Notes: generated by a model not told the origin, from the letters alone. Counted from the first letter of the stretch, positions 23,570 to 32,074 are shown. The stretch is 36,914 nucleotides of DNA from Streptomyces sp. Root1304 (GCF_001426405.1 NZ_LMEP01000013.1:1-36914); one strand, 5' to 3'. Translations and numbers: made by a program.

Positions 23570-25119
23570 AGCGCACGACCCTCTCCCTGATCGCGGGCGC
23601 GACGGCCCTCGCCGCCGTCACCGGATTCGCCTCCCTCACCACCCCGGACGGCCCCGCGGCCCCCGAGGCCAAGGCCACCACCCGCCTGCCGGTGCAGCGC
23701 GCCGGCCTGGTCTGCCCGGCGCCGAGCACCTCGGAGGTGGCCGAGACCCTGTACACCTCGTACACCCCGCCGAGCACGATCGCGGGTACGGGTACGGGCA
23801 CGGGTTCCGCGAAGGGCGGTGCGTCCGGCAAGGCCGAACAGCCCACCGCCCAGCTCCGGCCCGCCGCGAAAACCACCCCCTCCGGCGGGGCCGCCAAGGG
23901 CACCAAGAAGCCCAAGGCCCCCACGGCCCCGGCCACCGTCACCGCCCCGGGCAAGCCGGTGACCGCCGAGGCGGACGGCTCCGCCGCGCCCGCCCTGACC
24001 GGCGCGGCGACCGGCACCCTCGCCCCCGGCTGGACCGTCCAGCAGACCACCGTCGTCCCGGCGGGCGGCGCGCGCGGCCTCCTCGGCCTCGGCTGCGGCG
24101 CCCCCGACACCGACTTCTGGTTCCCGGCGGCCTCCACCGCCAAGGAACGCCAGGACTACGTCCACCTCACCAACCCCGACGACACCGCCGCCGTCGTCGA
24201 CATCGAGCTGTACGGCCCCGAGGGCGCGCTCAAGTCCCAGTTCACCGAGGGCATCCCGGTCCCCGGCCGCTCCACGGTCCCGGTCCTCCTGTCCACCCTC
24301 ACCGGCGAGGCGGCCAAGCAGGACGTCACCGTCCACGTCAGCACCCGCAGCGGCCGGGTCGGCGCCGCCATCGCCGCCGCCGACGAGAAGCTCGGCAGCG
24401 ACTGGCTCCCGGCCGCCGCCGACCCGACGAGCAGCGTCGTGCTCCCCGGCATCCCGGGCGACGCGACCTCCGTGCGCCTGGTGGCCTTCGTCCCCGGCGA
24501 GGACGACGCCGACCTCAAGGTCCAGCTGGCCACCACGACCGGCACGATCGTCCCGGCCGGCACCGACACCCTCCACGTGAAGTCCGGGATGACGTCCTTC
24601 GTCGACCTGCCGGGCCTCACCCGGGGCCAGGCGGGTTCGCTGCTGCTCACCCCGAGCGACCCGAAGAAGCCGACGCCGGTCGTCGCCGCCCTCCGGGTGG
24701 TCCGCGGCAAGGGCGCGGGCACCGAGATCGCGTTCCTGCCCGCGACGGCCCCGGTCGCCGCCCGCGCGACGGTCGCCGACAACCGGGCCAAGGGCTCCAC
24801 GCTCGCCCTCACGGCGCCCGGCGCGGCCGCCCAGGTCAAGGTCACGGCCTCGGCCGGCTCGGGCGGGGGCACGCCGGTGTCGAGGACGGTCACCGTCAAG
24901 GCGGGCACGACGCAGGTGGTCACCGACCTGGTACCCGGCGGCCTCAAGGGCTCCTACGCGCTGACGGTGGAACCGGTCTCCGGCGGCAAGGTGTACGCGT
25001 CGCGGACCCTGGAGCTGCCCCTGGACGGCACCCCGATGTTCACGATCCAGCCGTTCGTCGACGACCGGGGCACGGTGGAGGTCCCGGCCGCCCGCCAGGA
25101 CCTCGGCGTCCTCGACTGA
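23566..25119 (+). CDS. exported DUF5719-type protein
   Basis: A 517-residue protein. An N-terminal hydrophobic segment (MKRTTLSLIAGATALAAVTG) looks like a signal peptide or anchor. A Thr/Gly/Lys/Pro-rich linker (about 70-150) contains a GTGTGTG run. The rest is rich in beta-strand and Gly/Val/Thr: LGCGAPDTDFWFPAAST, YVHLTNPDDTAAVVDIELYG and repeated strand-turn units suggest tandem beta-sandwich domains. Two cysteines (50 and 177) could form a disulfide. I recall this combination as DUF5719, function unknown. Its GTG start overlaps the glycosyltransferase stop (GTGA at 23566-23569), so the two products are made together and may work as a pair at the envelope. No catalytic motif is recognisable. 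Confidence 0.82.
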   Translation: MKRTTLSLIAGATALAAVTGFASLTTPDGPAAPEAKATTRLPVQRAGLVCPAPSTSEVAETLYTSYTPPSTIAGTGTGTGSAKGGASGKAEQPTAQLRPAAKTTPSGGAAKGTKKPKAPTAPATVTAPGKPVTAEADGSAAPALTGAATGTLAPGWTVQQTTVVPAGGARGLLGLGCGAPDTDFWFPAASTAKERQDYVHLTNPDDTAAVVDIELYGPEGALKSQFTEGIPVPGRSTVPVLLSTLTGEAAKQDVTVHVSTRSGRVGAAIAAADEKLGSDWLPAAADPTSSVVLPGIPGDATSVRLVAFVPGEDDADLKVQLATTTGTIVPAGTDTLHVKSGMTSFVDLPGLTRGQAGSLLLTPSDPKKPTPVVAALRVVRGKGAGTEIAFLPATAPVAARATVADNRAKGSTLALTAPGAAAQVKVTASAGSGGGTPVSRTVTVKAGTTQVVTDLVPGGLKGSYALTVEPVSGGKVYASRTLELPLDGTPMFTIQPFVDDRGTVEVPAARQDLGVLD

Positions 25120-25120
25120 C

Positions 25121-25161
25121 ACGGAGCCCCGGGCGCTGCCGAAGGGCAGCCCCGGCTCCGT
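25121..25161. terminator. bidirectional hairpin terminator
   Basis: ACGGAGCC...GCTGCC pairs with GGCAGC...GGCTCCGT around a GAAG loop, directly after the DUF5719 gene stop and facing the stop of the convergent metallopeptidase gene at 25190. Confidence 0.85.
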
Positions 25162-25189
25162 ACGGCGACAGGGGCCGCCCCCCGTGCGG

Positions 25190-25645
25190 TCAGTCCTGCC
25201 CGTACCGCGGATCGACCGACTCGGGGGAGAGCCCGAGCAGCTCCGCGACCTGCTCCACGACCACCTCGTGGACCAGGAGCGCCCGGTCCTCACGGCTCTT
25301 CGAGCGGATCTCGACCGGGCGCCGGTAGACCACGACCCGCGCCGGCTCGTTCTTCTCGGCGGGCGCGGAACCGCCCAGCGGCACCGTCTCGCCCGACACC
25401 GGCGGCGGCACCTCCATCACCATGAACTCGACGTCCGCCAGCTGCGGCCAGCGCCGTTCGAGGCGCTCCACCGAGTCCAGGACCAGATCGCGGAAGGTGT
25501 CGGCCCGGCTCGCCGAGAGCGGCACCTGGGGCGGGGCGACCGGCCCGCGCATCCCGCGGCCGTGCCGGTCACGGCGGCGCACCCGAGGCTCCGCGGGGGG
25601 CTCCGTGGAGTGGTGCGAGGGGCTCGGCGGCACAGGACTGTCCAT
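25190..25645 (-). CDS. metallopeptidase-like protein with altered zincin motif
   Basis: A 151-residue protein resembling the small zincin-like family (PF06262 type). The N-terminal 45 residues are Pro/Arg-rich and probably disordered. The core runs from TFRDLVLDSVERLERRWPQL to the motif region LLVHEVVVEQVAELLGLSPE (124-143). The motif is HEVVVEQ (126-132), where classical zincins have HExxH; the second zinc-binding His is replaced by Val130 or Glu131. Whether it binds zinc or cleaves peptides is therefore open. I recall the same HExxxEQ form in actinobacterial relatives next to whiB and DUF3499, so it is probably not a recent loss. The start is ATG 25645 (GTG 25648 adjoining); the ribosome site is weak. 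Confidence 0.78.
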   Translation of the reverse strand: MDSPVPPSPSHHSTEPPAEPRVRRRDRHGRGMRGPVAPPQVPLSASRADTFRDLVLDSVERLERRWPQLADVEFMVMEVPPPVSGETVPLGGSAPAEKNEPARVVVYRRPVEIRSKSREDRALLVHEVVVEQVAELLGLSPESVDPRYGQD

Positions 25646-25995
25646 CACTGACGCAGCGTAACCCTCATCCGTCCTCCCGCACTGTGGCGCATCCTCGCCA
25701 CCTTCCCCGGTGCTCCCGCCCCGCCGCCACAGCCCATGTCGAAACCTGAACATTCCGGCCAATCGCCCGCTCGATTCGGCAGCCCCTCACGATCGGCCAT
25801 CTGGCCGTGGTTGACCGGATCTGTACCCAGGACTGTCCGGATCGACTCCCGCCCGCACCCCCGTGCGCCCCCTCCGCCGCAGGTCGGCGGAGCGCCTCGG
25901 GAAGGGCCGGTGGCGGAGGTCACACCGCGACACGGTGGAGTGACCTGAGGGAGAGTCGTCGCGGCCCGCTCAAGAGTGCGGTACCGTCCAACGTC
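25646..25995. other. divergent intergenic region, no gene seen
   Basis: 350 nt between the metallopeptidase-like gene (minus) and the DUF3499 gene (plus). TTGACC occurs at 25811-25816 on the plus strand, but no good -10 follows at 17 nt. TACCGT at 25982-25987 lies 8 nt before the DUF3499 GTG, which would suit a leaderless transcript. The open frames continuing through here show no family resemblance. Confidence 0.5.
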
Positions 25996-26379
25996 GTGAG
26001 CCCTGTACGTCGCTGTTCGCGCACCGCGTGCGGCCGCCCTGCCGTCGCGACACTGACGTACGTCTATGCCGACTCGACTGCGGTCCTCGGCCCGCTCGCC
26101 ACCTACGCCGAGCCCCACTGCTACGACCTGTGCGCCGAGCACAGCGAGCGCCTGACCGCCCCACGAGGGTGGGAGGTCGTGCGGCTCACCGACGGTTCCG
26201 CCCCGCCCCGCCCCAGCGGCGACGACCTCGAAGCCCTGGCCAACGCGGTACGGGAGGCGGCCCGCCCCCAGGAACGCGCCGCCGAAGCCGGCGGCAAGGG
26301 CGGCGGAGGCCGTGGCGGCGACCCCATGGAGGTCGGCCGCCGAGGTCACCTCCGGGTGCTCCGTTCCCCCGACAACTGA
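25996..26379 (+). CDS. DUF3499 family protein, zinc-binding type
   Basis: A 127-residue protein. The first half is a compact domain with Cys7-x4-Cys12 (RRCSRTACGRPA) and His41-Cys42-x3-Cys46-x2-His49 (PHCYDLCAEH), a likely zinc site. TLTYVYADSTAVLGPLA between them is the conserved strand region. The second half is Ala/Gly-rich and ends in GRRGHLRVLRSPDN, a conserved basic terminus. It belongs to the actinobacterial DUF3499 family, of unknown function, found beside whiB and manB. I start at GTG 25996 (MSPVRRCSR); no Shine-Dalgarno is visible and TACCGT 8 nt upstream would fit leaderless transcription. Upstream in-frame codons lack similarity. Confidence 0.85.
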   Translation: MSPVRRCSRTACGRPAVATLTYVYADSTAVLGPLATYAEPHCYDLCAEHSERLTAPRGWEVVRLTDGSAPPRPSGDDLEALANAVREAARPQERAAEAGGKGGGGRGGDPMEVGRRGHLRVLRSPDN

Positions 26380-26482
26380 CCGCAACCGGCCACCGTCCGC
26401 GTCCCCCTTCACCGCTCCGGGTAGTTTTGGCGTTCCGAAACACGCGCCGCACCGCGTGCCGAGAACTCAGGAGGGTGGATCC

Positions 26483-27847
26483 GTGACTGCCGATCTGTCG
26501 CAGATCGTGAAGGCGTACGACGTCCGCGGAGTGGTCCCCGACCAGTGGGACGAGACGCTCGCCGAGCTCTTCGGGGCAGCCTTCGTACGGGTGACGGAGG
26601 CTGACGCGATCGTCATCGGCCACGACATGCGCCCCTCGTCGCCCGGCCTCTCGGACGCCTTCGCGCGCGGCGCCGCCCGCCTCGGCGCCGACGTCACCCT
26701 GATCGGCCTCTGCTCCACCGATCAGCTGTACTTCGCCTCCGGCAGCCTCGGTCTGCCCGGCGCGATGTTCACCGCCTCGCACAACCCGGCCCAGTACAAC
26801 GGCATCAAGATGTGCCGCGCGGGCGCCGCCCCCGTCGGCCAGGACACCGGCCTGGCGCAGATCCGCGAGCTGGCGGAGGAGTGGTCGGGGACCGGCGCGC
26901 CGGAGGCCGCCGCGACGCCGGGCACGGTCACGCGGCAGGACACCCTGGCGGACTACGCCTCCTACCTGCGGTCCCTGGTCGACCTGACGGCGATCCGCCC
27001 GCTCAAGGTGGTCGTCGACGCGGGCAACGGCATGGGCGGCCACACCGTCCCCACCGTCTTCGACGGCCTGCCGCTGGACGTCGTGCCGATGTACTTCGAG
27101 CTCGACGGCACCTTCCCGAACCACGAGGCCAACCCGCTCGACCCGAAGAACATCGTCGACCTCCAGGCCCGCGTCCGGGCCGAGGGCGCCGACCTCGGCC
27201 TCGCCTTCGACGGCGACGCCGACCGCTGCTTCGTCGTCGACGAGCGCGGCGAGCCCGTCTCCCCGTCCGCGATCACGGCCCTCGTCGCGGCCCGCGAGCT
27301 CGCGAAGACGCCCGGCGGAACGATCATCCACAACCTGATCACGTCGTGGTCCGTGCCCGAGGTCGTCCGCGAGCAGGGCGGCGAGCCCGTCCGCACCCGC
27401 GTCGGCCACTCCTTCATCAAGGAGGAAATGGCGAAGACCGGCGCGATCTTCGGCGGCGAGCACTCGGCGCACTACTACTTCAAGGACTTCTGGAACGCGG
27501 ACACCGGCATGCTCGCCGCGCTCCACGTCCTGGCGGCCCTCGGCGGCCAGGACGGCACGCTGTCCGACCTGGTCTCCGTCTACGACCGCTACGCCGCCTC
27601 CGGCGAGATCAACTCCACGGTCGTGGACCAGGCGGCGAGCGCCGCGAAGGTGCGCGCGGCCTACGCGAGCGGGGACGTCACCCTCGACGACCTCGACGGC
27701 CTGACGGTGACGTCCGAGGACTGGTGGTTCAACCTCCGCGCCTCCAACACCGAGCCCCTCCTGCGCCTCAACGTCGAGGCCCGCGACGCGGCCACCATGG
27801 CCAAGATCCGCGACGAGGTCCTCGCCCTGGTCCGGTCGACCGACTGA
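26483..27847 (+). CDS. manB: phosphomannomutase/phosphoglucomutase
   Basis: A 454-residue alpha-D-phosphohexomutase converting mannose-6-phosphate to mannose-1-phosphate, through a phosphoserine. Catalytic loop TASHNPAQYNGIK (97-109) with active Ser99; metal-binding loop DGDADR (243-248); sugar-binding GEHS (325-328); phosphate-binding RASNTEP (419-425). All four domain signatures are intact. AGGAGG at 26469-26474 lies 8 nt before the GTG, an ideal ribosome site that decides the start although the frame is open further upstream. A perfect hairpin follows the stop. With manA and manC in the window it completes the route to GDP-mannose; some members also act on glucose phosphates. Confidence 0.94.
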   Translation: MTADLSQIVKAYDVRGVVPDQWDETLAELFGAAFVRVTEADAIVIGHDMRPSSPGLSDAFARGAARLGADVTLIGLCSTDQLYFASGSLGLPGAMFTASHNPAQYNGIKMCRAGAAPVGQDTGLAQIRELAEEWSGTGAPEAAATPGTVTRQDTLADYASYLRSLVDLTAIRPLKVVVDAGNGMGGHTVPTVFDGLPLDVVPMYFELDGTFPNHEANPLDPKNIVDLQARVRAEGADLGLAFDGDADRCFVVDERGEPVSPSAITALVAARELAKTPGGTIIHNLITSWSVPEVVREQGGEPVRTRVGHSFIKEEMAKTGAIFGGEHSAHYYFKDFWNADTGMLAALHVLAALGGQDGTLSDLVSVYDRYAASGEINSTVVDQAASAAKVRAAYASGDVTLDDLDGLTVTSEDWWFNLRASNTEPLLRLNVEARDAATMAKIRDEVLALVRSTD

Positions 27848-27856
27848 CCCCGCCAC

Positions 27857-27892
27857 CCGCCGGGGAACGGGGCGCCCCCTGTTCCCCGGCGG
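27857..27892 (+). terminator. hairpin terminator after manB
   Basis: Perfect 12-bp arms, CCGCCGGGGAAC (27857-27868) and GTTCCCCGGCGG (27881-27892), enclose a 12-nt loop that is itself self-complementary (GGGGCGCCCC). No U tract. It separates manB from the Trm112 gene; TAGGCT directly behind it (27893-27898) could serve as a -10 for the next gene. Confidence 0.75.
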
Positions 27893-27948
27893 TAGGCTGA
27901 CCTGGCCCGTAGGGCAGTACCACCACCGTTTGTCCGAAGGGAAACCCC

Positions 27949-28131
27949 ATGCCGCTCGAAGCCGGCCTCCTGGAGATCCTGGCCTGCCCCGCGTGCCACG
28001 CTCCGCTGAACGACCACTCGGCTGACGAGACCCCCGAACTCATCTGCACCGGCCGGGACTGCGGCCTCGCCTACCCGGTCCGCGACAACATCCCGGTCCT
28101 CCTGACGGACGAGGCCCGCCGCCCGGCGTAA
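27949..28131 (+). CDS. Trm112 family small zinc protein
   Basis: A 60-residue protein with Cys13-x2-Cys16 and Cys33-x4-Cys38 (ACPACHAPL, ICTGRDCGLAYPVRDNIPVLL), the zinc-ribbon of the Trm112/YcaR family. AYPVRDNIPVLL is the family's conserved second half. Eukaryotic Trm112 activates several methyltransferases; the bacterial role is poorly defined. The ATG follows GAAGGGAAA at suitable spacing. It sits between manB and the SIS-domain gene, a position I recall as conserved in Streptomyces. Confidence 0.92.
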   Translation: MPLEAGLLEILACPACHAPLNDHSADETPELICTGRDCGLAYPVRDNIPVLLTDEARRPA

Positions 28132-28420
28132 CGCCACGGCACGGAGTCCCGACACCCACCGGCTCACGGCCTCCGGTTCGTGCGACTCCACGCCCCAGGG
28201 GGCTTGCCTCCCTGGCGGGTTCGCCGCCGACGGCGAGCACTCCCACGGGAAGACCCGCACCTCTGTGTCCTCAGCAGCACGGGTGGTGCGGGTGGGAGCC
28301 ACCAAGCCCGGCCGAAGGCCGGGCACCCCGACGCACCCGCACCGCACCCGACCCACCCCGCACCCGCCCCGCACCCGCCCCGCAGGGCCCGCGACGACGA
28401 CGTGACCGGAGGCACCGCCC
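28132..28420. other. intergenic region with hairpin and C-rich repeats
   Basis: 289 nt without a gene. GCCCGGCC GAA GGCCGGGC (28306-28324) is a perfect 8-bp hairpin, possibly a terminator. It is followed by a C-rich, G-poor stretch built on (C)CCGCAC units (about 28325-28385) up to the SIS gene ribosome site GGAGG near 28408. I compared the region with common riboswitch cores and found no match I could defend. Confidence 0.55.
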
Positions 28421-29572
28421 ATGCTCGACGAGACCCTCCTCGACGCCCCGGACGACCTCGCCCTCGCCGACCGCCGCGGCCTCCTCCGCGGCGCCGCCGA
28501 AGCGGGCGCGAGGGTCCGGACCGCCGCCCGGCACGCCGCCGAGGCCGGCATCGCCGACCTCCGCCCGGAGGGCCGCCCCCGCGTGGTTCTCGTCGCGGGA
28601 CCCGGCACCGCCGCCGCCGGCGTCGCGGACCTGATCGGCGCCCTGGCCGGAGCCTCCGCCCCCGTCGTACGCCTCCAGCCGACCGGCGTCGCCCCCGCGG
28701 CCGGCGCCCTGCGGTGGGCCCTGCCCGGCTGGGCCGGCTCCGTGGACCTCCTGCTCCTGCCGACGACGGACGGCTCCGAACCGGGCCTCGCGCTCCTCGC
28801 GGAGCAGGCGTACCGCCGCGGGATCACGGTCGTCGCCGTCGCCCCGAAGGCCTCGCCGCTCGCCGAGACCGTCAGCGGCTCCGTCGGCCTGTTCGTGCCG
28901 ATGGCCATCGCCCCGAACGAAGCCCCCGACGAGTACGCCGAGAACATCGCGGCCAGCCCCGGCGCCCTGTGGGCCCTGTTCACACCGCTCCTCGCGCTCC
29001 TCGACCGGGTGGGCCTCCTCGAAGCACCGCCCGAGGCCCTGGAGAAGGTCGCGGACCGGCTGGACCGTACGGCGGAACGCTGCGGCCCGGCCATCGCCAC
29101 GTACAGCAACCCGGCGAAGACGCTCGCCGCCGAGCTCGCGGACTCGCTCCCGCTGATCTGGACGGAGGGCACGGCCGCCGGTCCGGCCGGCCGCCGCTTC
29201 GCGGCCGTCCTCGCGGAACTCGCGGGGCTCCCCGCGCTGGCCGCCGAACTGCCGGAGGCCCTGCCCGCGCACGGTGTCCTGCTCGCGGGCGACTTCGCGG
29301 CCGGCGCCGACCCGGACGACTTCTTCCGCGACCGGGTGGACGAACCGCAGGCACTCCGCGCCCGGGTCGTCCTGCTCCGGGACCGCCCGTCCGACGGCCT
29401 CACGGCCGCGCACGCCGCCCGCGAACTCGCACTCGGCCACGAGACCGCCATCAGCGAACTGGAGCCGGAGAAGGGCGGCGACCTGGAGACCCTGGCGGAA
29501 CTGCTCGCCGTCACCGACTTCGCGGCCGTCTACCTGTCGCTGGCCACCCCGGGACGCACGGCCACCCACTGA
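28421..29572 (+). CDS. SIS-domain sugar-phosphate isomerase-like protein
   Basis: A 383-residue cytoplasmic protein. PRVVLVAGPGTAAAGVADLIGAL (about 53-75) and SVDLLLLPTTDGSEPG followed by AYRRGITVVAVAPKASPLAE correspond to the Rossmann-like SIS fold of phosphosugar isomerase/binding domains. A second SIS-like half begins near 218 with ATYSNPAKTLAAELADSLPLIW. It resembles the actinobacterial TobH/Rv3256c-type proteins that sit between manB and manA. Its sugar phosphate is unknown; being flanked by manB and manA suggests a hexose-6-phosphate ligand, which is inference. The start is ATG 28421 with CCGGAGG 8 nt upstream. Confidence 0.83.
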   Translation: MLDETLLDAPDDLALADRRGLLRGAAEAGARVRTAARHAAEAGIADLRPEGRPRVVLVAGPGTAAAGVADLIGALAGASAPVVRLQPTGVAPAAGALRWALPGWAGSVDLLLLPTTDGSEPGLALLAEQAYRRGITVVAVAPKASPLAETVSGSVGLFVPMAIAPNEAPDEYAENIAASPGALWALFTPLLALLDRVGLLEAPPEALEKVADRLDRTAERCGPAIATYSNPAKTLAAELADSLPLIWTEGTAAGPAGRRFAAVLAELAGLPALAAELPEALPAHGVLLAGDFAAGADPDDFFRDRVDEPQALRARVVLLRDRPSDGLTAAHAARELALGHETAISELEPEKGGDLETLAELLAVTDFAAVYLSLATPGRTATH

Positions 29573-29831
29573 CGGCACCAGGGCCGCCCGCCGCCGGACG
29601 ACACGACCGGCACGGGCACCCGGCCCACCCCGCCGTATGCCACGGGCAACGGCCACAGCCATGGCCACGCACAAAGCCCGCACCCCGCACACCACCCCGC
29701 ACACCACCCCGCACACCACCCCCGTCCCCCCTCCCGCCCCTCGTCCGTCACCCCGCCGTCACCCGCCCCCTGTCACCTGTCTTCCGACACCCCTCACCAT
29801 CCGTCACCACCCCGAGGAGCTGGCAGGCACC
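29573..29831 (+). promoter_or_regulatory. C-rich, G-poor leader upstream of manA
   Basis: 259 nt between the SIS gene and manA. Three perfect 12-bp copies of GCACACCACCCC start at 29687, 29699 and 29711. From 29691 to 29810 I count 75 C and 13 G in 120 nt, so the transcript would be largely unstructured and C-rich. That is the composition of Rho utilisation sites. GAGGAG (29814-29819) is the manA ribosome site. Confidence 0.5.
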
Positions 29832-30983
29832 ATGGACCGCCTCGTCAACACCGTCCGCCCCTACGCCTGGGGATCCACGACGGCCATCCCGGAGCTGCTC
29901 GGCATCGACCCGACCGGCGAGCCCCAGGCCGAGCTGTGGATGGGCGCCCACCCCGGCGCCCCCTCCCGCACCGAGCGCGGCTCGCTGAACGAGCTGATCG
30001 ACGCCGATCCCGTACGGGAACTGGGGCAGCGTTCCCTGGACAAGTTCGGCCCGCGCCTCCCCTTCCTCCTGAAGGTCCTCGCCGCCGGCGCCCCGCTCTC
30101 CCTCCAGGCCCACCCCGACCTGGAACAGGCACGGGCCGGGTACGCGCGCGAGGAGGCCGCGGGCATCCCGGTCGACGCCCCGCACCGCATGTACAAGGAC
30201 GCCAACCACAAACCCGAGCTGATCTGCGCCCTCACCCCGTTCGAGGGCCTGTGCGGCTTCCGCGCCCCCGCCGAGGCCGCCGACGTCCTCGCCGCCCTGG
30301 GCGTCGACTCGCTGAAGCCGTACGTCGACCTGCTCCACGCGCACCCCGAAGAGGCCGCGCTCCGCGAGGTCCTGACGGCGCTGCTGACCGCCGACGCGGA
30401 GGAGATGGCGCACACCGTCGCGGAGGCGGCCGCCGCCGCCGACCGCCTCGGCGGCGCCCACGCCCCGTACGCGGCCCTCGCCCACCACTACCCGAGCGAC
30501 CCCGGCGTCATCGCCGCCGTGCTCCTCAACCCGGTCCGGCTCCAGCCCGGCGAGGCCCTCTACCTGGGCGCGGGCGTCCCGCACGCCTACCTCTCCGGCC
30601 TCGGCGTCGAGATCATGGCCAACTCCGACAACGTGCTGCGCTGCGGGCTCACCCCCAAGCACGTCGACGTCCCCGAACTCCTGCGGGTGGTCCGCTTCGA
30701 GCCGGCCGACCCGGGCATCCTGCGCCCCGAGGCCTCCCCGGCCGGCGAGGAGGTCTACGACACCCCGATCGACGAGTTCCGCCTGTCCCGGTTCGTCCGG
30801 GCCGAGGGTGCGGCCCCGACCGAGCTGACCGCCGCCACCCCGCAGATCCTGCTCGCCGTCGCGGGCCGCCCGAAGGCGGGAGAGGTCACCCTCGCACCCG
30901 GCGATTCCGTGTTCGTCCCGGCGGGCGAGCGCACCGAACTCACGGGGACGGGGACGGTCTTCCGCGCCACCGTCGTGGCCTGA
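29832..30983 (+). CDS. manA: mannose-6-phosphate isomerase, class I
   Basis: A 383-residue zinc enzyme interconverting fructose-6-phosphate and mannose-6-phosphate, the entry step of GDP-mannose synthesis. Zinc ligands are visible: Gln92 and His94 (LSLQAHPD), Glu129 (DANHKPEL) and His251 (GAGVPHAYLSG). The opening RLVNTVRPYAWGST and ELWMGAHPGAPS are typical class I phosphomannose isomerase sequences. C-terminal cupin repeat intact. GAGGAG is about 12 nt before ATG. The frame is open upstream through the leader, without similarity. It is followed after 66 nt by the cation transporter gene. Confidence 0.94.
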   Translation: MDRLVNTVRPYAWGSTTAIPELLGIDPTGEPQAELWMGAHPGAPSRTERGSLNELIDADPVRELGQRSLDKFGPRLPFLLKVLAAGAPLSLQAHPDLEQARAGYAREEAAGIPVDAPHRMYKDANHKPELICALTPFEGLCGFRAPAEAADVLAALGVDSLKPYVDLLHAHPEEAALREVLTALLTADAEEMAHTVAEAAAAADRLGGAHAPYAALAHHYPSDPGVIAAVLLNPVRLQPGEALYLGAGVPHAYLSGLGVEIMANSDNVLRCGLTPKHVDVPELLRVVRFEPADPGILRPEASPAGEEVYDTPIDEFRLSRFVRAEGAAPTELTAATPQILLAVAGRPKAGEVTLAPGDSVFVPAGERTELTGTGTVFRATVVA

Positions 30984-31049
30984 TGCGAGAATGACCGGCC
31001 GAACCGCGGCGACACTGCCGGTGCATCGACGAAGGGACCACGTACACCC

Positions 31050-32027
31050 ATGAGCGCGTCAGGCGGAACCAAGGCGATCGTGGCGGCACTCGCCGCCAAC
31101 CTGGCGATCGCGGTAGCCAAGTTCGTGGCGTTCCTCTTCAGTGGTTCGTCGTCGATGCTCGCGGAGAGCGTCCACTCGCTCGCCGACTCCGGCAACCAGG
31201 GCCTGCTGCTGCTCGGCGGCAAGAAGGCCCAGCGCGAGGCGACCCCGCAGCACCCCTTCGGCTACGGCCGCGAGCGGTACATCTACGCCTTCCTCGTCTC
31301 CATCGTCCTCTTCTCCGTCGGTGGCATGTTCGCCGTCTACGAGGGCTACACGAAGATCAAGGAACCGCACGAGATCGAGGCCTGGTACTGGCCGGTCGGC
31401 GTCCTCGTCTTCGCGATCATCGCCGAGTCCTTCTCCTTCCGTACGGCCATCAAGGAGTCGAACCCGCTCCGCGGCGACCTCTCCTGGAAGGAGTTCGTCC
31501 GCCGCGCCAAGGCCCCCGAGCTGCCCGTCGTCCTCCTGGAGGACCTCGGCGCCCTGGTCGGTCTCGTCCTCGCCCTGGGCGGCGTCGGCCTCGCCCTGCT
31601 GACCGGCAACGGCGTCTGGGACGGCATCGGCACCCTCTGCATCGGTGTCCTCCTCATCCTCATCGCGATCGTGCTGGCCGCCGAGACCAAGTCGCTGCTG
31701 CTGGGCGAGGCCGCCGGCATCGACGAGGTCAAGAAGATCGAGGCCGCGGTCGTCGACGGCGACACCGTCACCCGCCTCATCCACATGCGCACCCTCCACC
31801 TCGGCCCCGAGGAACTCCTCGTCGCCGCCAAGATCGCCGTACGGCACGACGACACGGCCACCGAGGTCGCGAACGCCATCAACGCCGCCGAGGAGCGCAT
31901 TCGCGCCGCCGTCCCGATCGCCCGGGTCATCTACCTGGAGCCCGACATCTACAGCGAGAAGGCCGCCTCGGCCGGCGAGAACCCGGCCAGGACCACCGCC
32001 GAGACCCCGGACGGCACCGACCGCTGA
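31050..32027 (+). CDS. cation diffusion facilitator family transporter
   Basis: A 325-residue membrane transporter, probably exporting divalent metal (Zn, Co, Mn or Fe) in exchange for protons. Six hydrophobic helices are visible. The helix II metal site reads ESVHSLADSGNQ (39-50) with His42 and Asp46; HPFGYGRERYIYAF (68-81) follows, as in one CDF subgroup. In helix V the usual HxxxD or DxxxD pair reads LLEDLGALVG, an acidic version. A cytoplasmic C-terminal ferredoxin-like domain (about 215-305) ends in a Thr/Glu-rich tail. AAGGGA precedes the ATG. Metal specificity cannot be assigned by eye. Confidence 0.88.
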   Translation: MSASGGTKAIVAALAANLAIAVAKFVAFLFSGSSSMLAESVHSLADSGNQGLLLLGGKKAQREATPQHPFGYGRERYIYAFLVSIVLFSVGGMFAVYEGYTKIKEPHEIEAWYWPVGVLVFAIIAESFSFRTAIKESNPLRGDLSWKEFVRRAKAPELPVVLLEDLGALVGLVLALGGVGLALLTGNGVWDGIGTLCIGVLLILIAIVLAAETKSLLLGEAAGIDEVKKIEAAVVDGDTVTRLIHMRTLHLGPEELLVAAKIAVRHDDTATEVANAINAAEERIRAAVPIARVIYLEPDIYSEKAASAGENPARTTAETPDGTDR

Positions 32028-32038
32028 CCCCGTCCTCA

Positions 32039-32074
32039 CGAGGCCCCCGCGACCCCACGGTCCCGGGGGCCTCG
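32039..32074. terminator. hairpin terminator after the cation transporter
   Basis: CGAGGCCCCCG (32039-32049) pairs exactly with CGGGGGCCTCG (32064-32074) around a short loop that can pair further (GACC/GGTC), 11 nt after the stop codon. Confidence 0.85.

Noticed and set aside
28132..28420. Riboswitch before the SIS-domain gene
   Set aside because: One hairpin and C-rich repeats only; no match to cobalamin, c-di-AMP or other familiar cores.
28180..29988. Plus-strand frame of about 600 codons over the SIS gene
   Set aside because: Arg/Pro-rich shadow; the SIS-domain frame has family similarity, a ribosome site and normal third-position GC.
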